This document shows, piece after piece, positions 25,908-34,400 of a DNA stretch of 64,000 nucleotides. How positions within the stretch are numbered: the first letter of the stretch is position 1; every line of letters starts with the position of its first letter. Source of the stretch: Azospirillum humicireducens (lineage in GTDB: Bacteria > Pseudomonadota > Alphaproteobacteria > Azospirillales > Azospirillaceae); NCBI RefSeq assembly GCF_001639105.2, contig NZ_CP028904.1:1-64000 (forward strand), in the 5' to 3' direction. The notes beneath the pieces were generated by a model. That model searched no databases. It was not told the origin of the DNA and saw only the letters and a program-made list of their open reading frames with translations. The position numbers were made by a program, and so were the translations under genes.

Positions 25908-26969
25908 ATGACAGGCAGTTTTCACCGCTGCGCCCATGAGGGCGACCACCCCATCGTGCGTCGCGACGGCCAGTCGCTGGTCGTCGATATTCACTGCCAT
26001 CTTGCCGTCCGGCGGGCCGACGCACGCCTGCGGGAGGTTCTTCCCAACGCCCCGGCCGCGATGCCGTTCACCTCTTCCGCATCGCAGGCGGTGAACGGCA
26101 GCATGTTTGCCGCCATCGCCTCCCGCCTGCACGGCACGGAGGAGCGGCTGGCGGATATGGACCGCCTGGGCATCGATGTCCAGGCGATCAGTCCCTCGCC
26201 GGGCCAGTATTTCTACTTCACGCCGCCGGAACTGGGCCGTGAACTCAGCCGGATGGTCAATGATGGCTTGGCGGAGGCCGTGTCAGCGCACCCGGACCGG
26301 TTCGTGGCGCTCGGCAACGTGCCTTTGCAGAACACCGGGATGGCGATTGCCGAAATGCGCCGTTGCGTGACGGAGCTGGGCTTTCGCGGGGTGGAGATCA
26401 ATTCGAACGTGAACGGACGGGAACTCGCCGATCCTGAATTTCGTCCCTTCTTCGCGGCGGCCGAGGAGCTTGGCGTTCTCGTCTTCCTGCATCCGCTTGG
26501 CTTCACGCATGGCGAGAGGCTGACGGAATACTACCTCAACAACATCATCGGGAATCCGCTGGAAGCAACCATCGCGCTCTCCCACCTGATCTTCGGCGGC
26601 GTGCTCGACAGCCATCCCGGTCTCAAGCTTTGCGTGGCCCATGGCGGTGGATATCTGCCGAGCTATTGGGGAAGGATGGATCACGCTTGGCGGGTGCGGC
26701 CGGAATGCCGGACCCACATCGCGCACGAACCTTCGCATTATCTCCGTCAGGTCTGGCTGGATACGCTCGTGTTCGACCGGAGCCAGCTCGATGCGCTGCT
26801 GCGCGTGCATGGACCGGAACGGCTGTGCCTGGGCACGGACTATCCCTTCGACATGGCCGAGCCGGACCCGCTGGCCTTCCATGCCGACTTGGAGCCGCAG
26901 ATTCGTGATCGCATCCTCGGGCTGAACGCCGCCCGGTTGCTGGGGCTGCAAACGGACCGGATTACCTGA
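25908..26969 (+). CDS. ACMSD-type amidohydrolase/decarboxylase
   Basis: About 353 residues, amidohydrolase superfamily, ACMSD/gamma-resorcylate-decarboxylase group (amidohydro_2). The metal-binding start is VVDIHCHLAV, followed by ISPSPGQYFYF, HPLGFTHGERLTEYY, CVAHGGGYLPSYWGRMDHAW and LCLGTDYPFDMAEPDPL; these supply the His, His and Asp metal/catalytic residues. Members decarboxylate aromatic or ring-opened acids, or hydrolyse lactones. I chose ATG 25908 because GGGGA sits just upstream; ATG 25902, two codons earlier, overlaps that site. First gene of the right set, divergent from the LysR gene. Confidence 0.87.
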   Translation: MTGSFHRCAHEGDHPIVRRDGQSLVVDIHCHLAVRRADARLREVLPNAPAAMPFTSSASQAVNGSMFAAIASRLHGTEERLADMDRLGIDVQAISPSPGQYFYFTPPELGRELSRMVNDGLAEAVSAHPDRFVALGNVPLQNTGMAIAEMRRCVTELGFRGVEINSNVNGRELADPEFRPFFAAAEELGVLVFLHPLGFTHGERLTEYYLNNIIGNPLEATIALSHLIFGGVLDSHPGLKLCVAHGGGYLPSYWGRMDHAWRVRPECRTHIAHEPSHYLRQVWLDTLVFDRSQLDALLRVHGPERLCLGTDYPFDMAEPDPLAFHADLEPQIRDRILGLNAARLLGLQTDRIT

Positions 26970-27081
26970 AATCCAGTGGGCTTCGACGGGCGAATCCGAT
27001 CGTCAAACAAAGAGCCGAAGTGTCAAGCGATTGATTTTATTCGCATGACGCTTTGGGAAAAGTTCAACGGGAGAAACGTCA

Positions 27082-28197
27082 TTGAGCTCAGTACTCATCA
27101 TCGGCGGCGGTATCGGCGGAATGGCGACGGCTGTTCGTCTTCGCCAGCTTGGCCACACCGTCAAATTGATCGACATCGATCCCCAATGGCGTGTCTACGG
27201 CGCCGGCATCACCGTCACCGCCCCCACATTCCGCGCGTTTCGCCGGCTTGGCCTGTTCGACAGGATCGTGGAGCATGGCGCTTGCGTGATCGGGCATGAG
27301 CTCTTTCACTACAGCGGTGCGCCGATCCATCGGTTCGACGATCCGGAGCTTGAACCGGGGCTGCCGGCGGCGGGCGGGATCATGCGGCCGGTTCTTCACA
27401 AGATCATGTCCAGCGAGGTCCGCCGACTGGGCGTGGATGTCGTGCTGGGCGTCGGCGCCGAGCGGATCGTCAACCAGCCCGACCGGGTTGAGGTGACCTT
27501 CACCGATGGAACGACCCAGTCCTTCGATCTGGCGGTGGCGGCGGACGGAATTTATTCGAAGACCCGGTCCATGCTGTTCGCCAACGCGGTGACGCCGACG
27601 CCGAACGGGCAAGGCAGCTGGCGCATCGTGGCCAAGCGGCCGGAGGGGTTCACCCGCACGCAATTCTATGTCGGGCATGAGAATCTGGTCGGCATCAATG
27701 CGGTGTCCAGGGACGAGGTCTATCTGTTCATCCTCAACCCCGATCCCGACCGCAAATGGATCGAGCCGGCCGAACAGCCGGCCATGGTCCGCGCGCTGCT
27801 GGCCGATTTCGGCGGCGCCGTTGCCGCCATCCGCGACTCCGTGAGCCAGTCCAGTTCCATCGTCTATCGCCCGCTGGAAGCCGCGCTCCAGCCGGCCCCC
27901 TGGCACAGCGGGCGTGTGGTGCTGATCGGCGACGCCGCCCACGCCACCACGCCGCACCTGGCCTCCGGCGCCGGATCGGCGGTGGAGGACGCGATGGTGC
28001 TGGGCGAGGAACTGGAGCGCTCCGGAAGCGATGTACCGTCCGCGCTCGCGGCCTTCACCGCGCGCCGCTACGAGCGCTGCCGGATCGTGGTGGAGAGCAG
28101 CCTGGCCATCGGAGCCCACCAGCTCGCACGCGGGCCGGCCGCCCGGCTCGGCGAATTGATGGGCGCGGCCAGCCATGCCCTGGCTGCGGACTATTGA
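27082..28197 (+). CDS. Class A FAD-dependent aromatic monooxygenase (right set)
   Basis: A 371-residue flavoprotein hydroxylase with the same architecture as the left-set enzyme. FAD motif VLIIGGGIGGMATAVRLRQLG, DG motif AVAADGIYSKTRS, GD motif VVLIGDAAHATTPHLASGAG. The start is TTG 27082 with GGGAG eight bases upstream; no ATG is as well placed. Shared phrases such as VVLIGDAAHATTPHL show common ancestry with 18456-19577, but the substrate-binding half (HFDLFHYSGAPIH-type region) differs, suggesting a different phenolic substrate. It lies 112 bases after the amidohydrolase; that gap contains AAGCG and CGCTT arms 19 bases apart, another possible regulator site. Confidence 0.9.
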   Translation: MSSVLIIGGGIGGMATAVRLRQLGHTVKLIDIDPQWRVYGAGITVTAPTFRAFRRLGLFDRIVEHGACVIGHELFHYSGAPIHRFDDPELEPGLPAAGGIMRPVLHKIMSSEVRRLGVDVVLGVGAERIVNQPDRVEVTFTDGTTQSFDLAVAADGIYSKTRSMLFANAVTPTPNGQGSWRIVAKRPEGFTRTQFYVGHENLVGINAVSRDEVYLFILNPDPDRKWIEPAEQPAMVRALLADFGGAVAAIRDSVSQSSSIVYRPLEAALQPAPWHSGRVVLIGDAAHATTPHLASGAGSAVEDAMVLGEELERSGSDVPSALAAFTARRYERCRIVVESSLAIGAHQLARGPAARLGELMGAASHALAADY

Positions 28198-28227
28198 AGC
28201 GATCAACAGGACTTCGGGAGAGGCGAA

Positions 28228-29223
28228 TTGTCTGGCATCAACGGGATCGAGACGATCATCTACGGTGTGGAGGACGTGCCCCTTTGCACCCGCTATTTCA
28301 CCGACTTCGGCCTGCCCCTGGTGACCGCCGACGCGAAGGCCGCCCTGTTCGAACTGGAGGAAGGCTCCAGCGTCGTCATCCGGCCGCTGGCGGATGCGGT
28401 TACCGAGGGGCAGCGGCTTGTCGGCTACGGTGTCCAGAAAGTGATCTGGGGCGTTCCCGATCAGAAGCACCATGACCGGGTGGTCGCCCGCTTGCGCGAA
28501 GTGACCGAGGTTTCCATCGACGACGAAGGCACGGCGCATTTCCTAGACTGTGACGGTATTGCAGCCGGGATCCGCGTCTATCCGAAGCGGACGGTGTTTG
28601 GCGCGCCCGATCCGGTGAACAGCCTCGGGTCGATCCATCGCCTCAACCAGCTGCGCAAGTGGAAGCTGAAAGCCAGCCCGAAGACGATCCAGCACGTCGT
28701 CTATCAGGTGCCGGATCCCCAGGCCAGCTGGCAGTGGTATCGCGACGTGCTGCAATTCCGCCTGTCCGACATCCAGCGGGGATTCGGGATCTTCGCCCGC
28801 GCGCCCGGCACGAAGGATCACCATTCGATCTATTGGCTGAAGTCCGACCTGCCATTTCCAGGATTGGACGGGAAGGTTCGCTTCAATCATGCCAACTTCG
28901 GCGTCGAGGACATCGACGAGGTGATGATCGGCGCCAACCTCATGGAGCGTCGGGGTTGGCAGAAATCGACCTGGGGCCTCGGGCGTCATCGCATCGCCAG
29001 CGCCATTTTCCTCTATCTTCCATGCCCTGCAGGCGGCGAGGCGGAATATGGCTGCGACAGCGACATGCTGGACGACAGCTGGGTCCCGCGCACCTGGGAT
29101 GCCGCTTTCGGCACCATGACCTTCATGCACAACCTGCAGCCCTGGATTTTCGACGAGGCGCCATGGGACGTGGGCTATGTCGACGGCGTCACGCCGGTGC
29201 GCAAGGAGAAGGGGCATCGCTGA
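28228..29223 (+). CDS. Two-domain VOC extradiol-type dioxygenase (right set)
   Basis: A 331-residue paralogue of the left-set dioxygenase. TTG start at 28228 (MSGINGIETIIYGVEDVPLC) with GGGAGAGG upstream. Candidate Fe(II) ligands are His in IQHVVYQVPD, His in FNHANFGVEDIDEVM and Glu in GGEAEYGCDSDMLDDSW, at the same positions as in the paralogue. The strongly conserved GRHRIASAI and PCPAGGEAEYG blocks support the same fold and chemistry. It starts 30 bases after the monooxygenase stop, so hydroxylation followed by ring opening is the expected order. The substrate is unknown; FdeC of the naringenin pathway is a functional analogue. Confidence 0.86.
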   Translation: MSGINGIETIIYGVEDVPLCTRYFTDFGLPLVTADAKAALFELEEGSSVVIRPLADAVTEGQRLVGYGVQKVIWGVPDQKHHDRVVARLREVTEVSIDDEGTAHFLDCDGIAAGIRVYPKRTVFGAPDPVNSLGSIHRLNQLRKWKLKASPKTIQHVVYQVPDPQASWQWYRDVLQFRLSDIQRGFGIFARAPGTKDHHSIYWLKSDLPFPGLDGKVRFNHANFGVEDIDEVMIGANLMERRGWQKSTWGLGRHRIASAIFLYLPCPAGGEAEYGCDSDMLDDSWVPRTWDAAFGTMTFMHNLQPWIFDEAPWDVGYVDGVTPVRKEKGHR

Positions 29224-29332
29224 GGCTGGGGGCAGACCTGGCTCCCCACCGCGCCTGGCGGTTTCCCCACAAGGCATATCGATTGAACGATGGCGCTCCA
29301 CCGATCGAGGGCGGGCGCTGAAAGGACAGCGA

Positions 29333-29731
29333 ATGGCAGTGACCGAACAGGCGCGGCGCGTGATCGAAGCGGCGGTTCTGAAGCAGGAGGCGCGCCGTTG
29401 TGCGGCGCTCGTCGCGGACGACATCGCCATGCTCGACGAATTGATGGCGGATGATCTGGTGCATGTCCACACCACCGGGATCGTCCATGGAAAGGAGCAA
29501 CTGCTTGAGCACGCCAGCCGCTTCCTGCGGTTCTACGACGTGCGGCGGGGCGATCTGCTGGTGCGTGTGCCGGCCGAGACGGTCGTGATCGTCACCGGCC
29601 CCATGACCAATCTGGTCGGGCGGCGCGACACCGATGAGAAAATCGAGGTCAACAGCTTCGTCACGCAGGTCTGGGCGCTGGAAAACGGGGCGTGGCGGGC
29701 GGTGAGCTTTCATGCGGTGAAACAAGCCTGA
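29333..29731 (+). CDS. SnoaL/DUF4440-like NTF2-fold protein
   Basis: A 132-residue protein with the NTF2-like cone fold: EQARRVIEAAVLKQEARRCAAL helix, then LDELMADDLVHVHTTGIVHGKEQLLEH and the final VWALENGAWRAVSFHAVKQA. ATG 29333 has AAGGA six bases upstream; the open frame back to 29177 overlaps the dioxygenase gene and is not used. Such proteins can be isomerases, cyclases or hydratases; the D-LVHVHTTG motif is typical of uncharacterised ketosteroid-isomerase-like members. It is third in the right set and may act on the ring-fission product. Confidence 0.8.
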   Translation: MAVTEQARRVIEAAVLKQEARRCAALVADDIAMLDELMADDLVHVHTTGIVHGKEQLLEHASRFLRFYDVRRGDLLVRVPAETVVIVTGPMTNLVGRRDTDEKIEVNSFVTQVWALENGAWRAVSFHAVKQA

Positions 29732-29805
29732 ACGGGATCCGTTCAGCGGCATCGCCGCAGGCGGGACAGACCACGGCCTCATAGAGTTCAGAGCGGAGAT
29801 CAATC

Positions 29806-30783
29806 GTGTCACAACACCACGCCATCGGCACGGCGACACACCGCGGGCGCAGCTTCGCCTGCGTGATTCAGGATGATCGGGTCTGGGACATCGCCAGCCT
29901 TCCCGGCCTTGCCCGGTTTGGCGACACGCTCGCCATCTTCGAGGCGTGGGACGAGGTGGACGCGAAACTGTCGGCGATCATGGCGGCGCCACCGGCGGAC
30001 GGGGCGGTCGATCTCGCCGACGTTCGGCTCGAAGCGCCGCTCCGGCCGCGCCAGATCGTCTGCAGCGGTGCAAATTATCGCAAGCATGTGGCGGAACTCA
30101 GCGCGAAGCAACCCGATCCCGCCACGGAAGGGCTGACCTCCGAAGAGCGCCTGGCACGGGCGATGGTCATGATGGACGAACGGGCACGAACCGGCACGCC
30201 CTACGCGTTCGTCAAGCTGCCCTCGGCGGTGACCGGCCCCTATGACCGGATCATTCTGCCCAGGGGAGCGGCGGAGCCGGATTGGGAATTGGAACTCGGC
30301 GTCGTCATTGGTCGGCCCGCGCGCAACGTCTCGCGAACCGACGCGCTGTCGGTCGTCGCGGGCTATCTCGTGACGAACGACATCACCGTTCGGGACCGGG
30401 TCTACCGGCCGGACCTGAAAGCGATCGGCACCGATTGGCTGTCGTCGAAATGCGCGGAGACATTCCTGCCCACCGGGCCGTGGATCGTTCCCGCGCGCTT
30501 CGTACCCGACCCGCAGAACCTGCGGATCACGCTCGCACTCAATGGGCGGATCATGCAGGACGACAGCACCGCCGACATGATCTTCGATGTGGCGCGCCAG
30601 ATCGAGTATGTCTCGTCCCGGGTGCGGCTGCTGCCGGGCGACATCCTCTGCACCGGTTCGCCAGCGGGCAACGGCACGCACCACCAGCGTTTCCTCCGAC
30701 CGGGCGACGTGGTGGAGGGAACGATCACCGGGCTTGGCACACAGACGCTGACATGTGTCGCCGAGAGCGACCGAATGGACTGA
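29806..30783 (+). CDS. Fumarylacetoacetate hydrolase-family protein (right set)
   Basis: A 325-residue FAH-domain protein from GTG 29806 (GGAG upstream). The catalytic domain has ICSGANYRKHVAEL-type entry (VCSGANYRKHV), the metal-binding acidic pair in WELELGVVIGRPARNVS, YLVTNDITVRDR, and the closing LLPGDILCTGSPAGNG loop. This is the 2-hydroxyhepta-2,4-diene-1,7-dioate isomerase / acylpyruvate hydrolase type, which processes products of extradiol cleavage. It ends the right set; an 18-base inverted repeat (CCATGCT...AGCATGG, 30819-30836) follows but lacks a strong T-run. Immediately beyond is an IS701-like remnant. Confidence 0.9.
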   Translation: MSQHHAIGTATHRGRSFACVIQDDRVWDIASLPGLARFGDTLAIFEAWDEVDAKLSAIMAAPPADGAVDLADVRLEAPLRPRQIVCSGANYRKHVAELSAKQPDPATEGLTSEERLARAMVMMDERARTGTPYAFVKLPSAVTGPYDRIILPRGAAEPDWELELGVVIGRPARNVSRTDALSVVAGYLVTNDITVRDRVYRPDLKAIGTDWLSSKCAETFLPTGPWIVPARFVPDPQNLRITLALNGRIMQDDSTADMIFDVARQIEYVSSRVRLLPGDILCTGSPAGNGTHHQRFLRPGDVVEGTITGLGTQTLTCVAESDRMD

Positions 30784-30879
30784 AGAGCCATTGGTATCGA
30801 TATAGGATAGCCATCCGCCCATGCTGCTAAGCATGGTTTCTCCAGATCGGGCCACAGGCCCGGCCTGAAGAAACCTGCT

Positions 30880-31456
30880 TAGCATTACAGTTGCGAGACG
30901 GTCTGGGTTTCCCGTCCAGTCCTTGGGCAGGTGGAGCCGCCGATCGATGAAAGCATGTCCCTTCGACGAGTTGTAGGCGGCGAAGACGCCGATCTGGCAG
31001 TTGGTGATCTTTCCCGCCGAGCCGGTGTACTGGCGCCCGACGCCGCAGGAGGCCTTGCCCTGCTTGAGGAAGCCGGTTTCGTCGATCGCCAGCGTGGCGT
31101 CCGGTTCAGCCAGGGCATCGAGCGCGTACCCGCGGACCACGTCGCGCAACGCGTCGGCATCCCAGGAGGTCCGGCCGAGCACCGCCTGCTGACGCCAGGG
31201 ATCCGTATCACCTGCGGCTTCGCCGCGCATCCACCCAGTCTTGCGCCGCTCCGGCCAGAGCAGCCCGTCCAGGAACGCGCCGGCTGATGCCGACGTGCGG
31301 GACTGCGAGAACTAACTGCGGCCGCAGCCGGGCCTTGGCTCCACGCAACTCGTCTGACCACAGCCCCAGCAGGTCCTCGACCGCGACACCGGACATGGCA
31401 ACCTCCCAAAGCCTGCTCAACAGGCGGGAGGCCGATCCATCGCAACTGTAATGCTA
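30880..31456 (-). mobile_element. Deletion derivative of an IS701-like insertion sequence
   Basis: A 16-bp inverted repeat, TAGCATTACAGTTGCG at 30880-30895 and its complement at 31441-31456, bounds a 577-bp element. The outermost bases read TTAG on the left and CTAG on the right, consistent with the YTAR target preference of IS701-type elements but not an exact duplication. Inside is only the N-terminal part of a frameshifted transposase gene; the C-terminal half is gone and the reading frame runs into the left repeat. The right border supplies the CTA/TAG that is the stop codon of the adjacent NRPS gene. Confidence 0.82.
30896..31396 (-). pseudogene. Frameshifted, truncated IS701-like transposase
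   Basis: The reading starts at 31396 as MSGVAVEDLLGLWSDELRG and proceeds to RLRPQL, then shifts frame near 31310. It continues in another phase as SASAGAFLDGLLWPERRKTG, then ATLAIDETGFLKQGKASCGVGRQYTG and GHAFIDRRLHLPKDWTGNPDR. The DETGF motif holds the first catalytic aspartate of the family's DDE nuclease. The gene ends at the left inverted repeat with the later catalytic residues missing. It cannot make an active enzyme. Confidence 0.8.
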
Positions 31457-34400
31457 GGGCTGATCCGTGACCGATCCGCGGAGTTGGGCTCGCGCCAAAC
31501 GACGCTGTTCGGTCGCCCGACGCCGGCTGGACGGAAGCGTTTGAGCTTCGGCTGCACGCGGGGCGGGCTCCTGCTGCGCGGTGCCGGTGACTTCCTCGCC
31601 AAGCAGTCGGGCCAACCGGGCGATGGTCTGGTGTTCGAACACGCGGATCACAGGAACCGATCGACCGAAAGCCTGGGTAAGGCGGCCAGCCAACCGGGTT
31701 GCGAGCAGGGAATTGCCGCCCAGCGCGAAGAAGCTCTGGTCGGTGTCGATGACCGGAACTCCGAGCAGGTCAGACCAGACGGCGGCGATCCGCGTCTCCA
31801 GTTCAGACCGCGCCGGCCGCGTCCCGCTCGTCGCAACCTCCGCCCGCCACAGTGCCCGTGCCGCGAGCGCCGCACGGTCCAGCTTGCCGTTCGTTGTCAG
31901 GGGAAGCGCGTCCAGCACCGCGATGGTCGTCGGGACGAGGGCCGGCGGCAGTGCCTGGAGGAGGCTGTCCTGCAGCTCCGCTGTGGAAACGCCCTTCGGG
32001 TCCGCCGCCACCACGAAGCCGGCAAGCCGGTCGCCGGTGGCGTGGTGGGGATCGCGCACCGCGATGACCGCCGCCTGTCGGATACCGGGTTGCTGGCCGA
32101 GCAGGGTTTCGATTTCTCCCAGTTCGACACGCAGCCCATTGACCTTGACCTGGGTGTCCCGGCGGCCGAGGAATTCGACGAGGCCGCCGGGGCGCCAGCG
32201 TCCCCAGTCGCCGGTGCGGTAGAGACGCTCCCCCGTTGTAGGGTGGATGATGAAACGGTCGGCCGTTTTCTCGGCGTCCCGCCAATAGCCGCGTGCCAGC
32301 CCGATACCGCCGATATGGATCTCGCCGACGACCCAGTCGGGGCAGGGCGCCAGTTCGGCGTCCAGCACATGGATGGTTTGGTTGGCGAGGGGTTGGCCGT
32401 AGGGGATGCTGGACCAGTCGCCCGGCAGCCCGTCGATGCGGTGGGCGATCGACCAGATCGAGGCTTCCGTCGCTCCACCCAGCGCGATGAGATTGGCCGG
32501 CCCCGGCCGGCCAAGGAGGCGGCGGCAGAGGGGGAGCGGCAGCCAGTCGCCGCTGAGGAGAATCGTTCTCAGGGCGTCCAGTTCCCCAGCCGCACCGACA
32601 TCCTCCAGATGGTCGTGGAACAGCTGCAGCAGGGCCGGCACGCTGTTCCAAACCGTCACGCCATGGTCGCGGATCAGGCGCCGCCAAACTGCCGGCTCCG
32701 GCGCGGGGGATGGCTGCGGCATCACAATGGCACCGCCGGCGGCCAGCATGCCGAAGATGTCGTAGACCGACAGGTCGAAGCTGAGCGACGAGACCGCCAG
32801 ACAGGCGTCTTGCGGCCCGATTCCATAGCGGGCGTTGATGTCGAGGATCGTGTTGAGCGCCGCGCCATGGTCGATCATCACGCCTTTGGGCGTGCCGGTC
32901 GAGCCGGAGGTGAAGATCACATAGGCCAGATCGCCGGGACCGGCGGGGTCCGGAAGCGGCGGAGCGGCGGGGCCGTCCGACAGCAGGTCCCGCCCCACCG
33001 GCAGGCGGGCGGGGTGGCCGTCATCCGGCCTGGCATCGCCGTCGCCCGCTGGAACCAGAGCCAGCTTGGCCCCGCTCTGCTCCAACAGCGCGGCGATGCG
33101 GCCGGGCGGCAGGGCGGGATCGATCGGGAGATAGGCGGCGCCCGCCTTCAGAATGGCCAGCACGGCGACGACCTGTTCCCAACCCCTGGGCAGAACCACG
33201 GCGACCACCGGGCCGGCGTTGTCGGTCCGTCCGGTGGACCGACCCACGATCCGGCCGGCAAGTCGGTCGCTGGCATGGTCCAGCTGCCGGTAGGTCAGCG
33301 CGACCCCGTCCTGGCGCAGGGCTATGGCCTGCGGTCGCAGGCGTGCCTGCTGCAGAAAGGGATCATGCAGGCGGCGGAAGCGGCCCTGGGGACCGTCCTC
33401 GGGCGTCCAGCCGGTGGCGTTGATCGCGGCCCGCTGCAGGGCCTGGGCCTCGGGGAACGGATCGGGGCCGGAGGCGTTCCAGGCGCCATCGCCGGCAGCG
33501 AGGCCGTGCAGGAAGCTCCGGTGCACCTCGGCGATCAGCGGGATCACCCCGTCCGGGAAGGCGTCCGCGACATGATCCCAGTTCAGCACCAGATCCCCGC
33601 CGCATTCGAGGGCCTGATGGTCGAGCAGCGTCTGCGGGGTCTGCACCGCCGCCCGGACGATCCGGCCGAAGCGCGCAGCGGCGTCGAGATAGCTGCGGCC
33701 GGTCCCCAGTGCGCTGGTGAAGACGAAGGGCATCAGCGCCTTGTTGGGGGCGTTGCGGGCGGCGGCGACCTTCGACAGCGCCTCCACCCCGCTGACGAGG
33801 CTGTGGTCGAGGTCGCGCCACAGCTGCCGCTGAAGGGCATGGGCCATCGCCTCGAATCCGGCGCCGGGTGCCGCATCGACCTCCAGCAGGATCAGCGAGG
33901 TGAAATCGCCGATGACGCGGTCCAGAACGAGCGTCGGCGAGGAGCGGTCGAACAGGGTGGCGGTCAGGGTGAAGTGGCGATCGACGGTCCAGCGCGCCAG
34001 CGTCGCGGCATAGGCGGCCATCAGCAGCGCCGAGCCCGTGAGGCCGCGGGCGTGGGCACGCGCCTGCAGCTGCCGCCAGTCTTCGGCGGGCAGGATGGTC
34101 TGCACCCGTGCGAAGCGGGGCGGGGTCAGCGTCTCGACGGCGCGGACCAGCGGAAGCTGCGGCCCGAGCGGCAGGGTGGCGGCCCGTTCCTCCCAGTAGC
34201 GCCGGGCGCGCGCCGCCTGGGGGGAGGCAGCCAGCCTTTCGCGTTCCCGCACATAGGCCTGGAAGCCGGCGGCGTCCGGCGCGGGAAGTTCGGCGGCCGT
34301 GCCGTCATAGCGGCGCGACCACTGGTCGACCCAGAGTTCCAGCGACTTGAGGTCGAAGATCAGGAGGTCGAAGCCGATGTGCAGAAGCCAGCCGCGCTCC

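Noticed and set aside
30819-30836. Inverted repeat CCATGCT...AGCATGG after the right-set FAH gene as a terminator.
   Set aside because: The stem is only 7 bp and is followed by TTTCTCC rather than a T-run; too weak to call.
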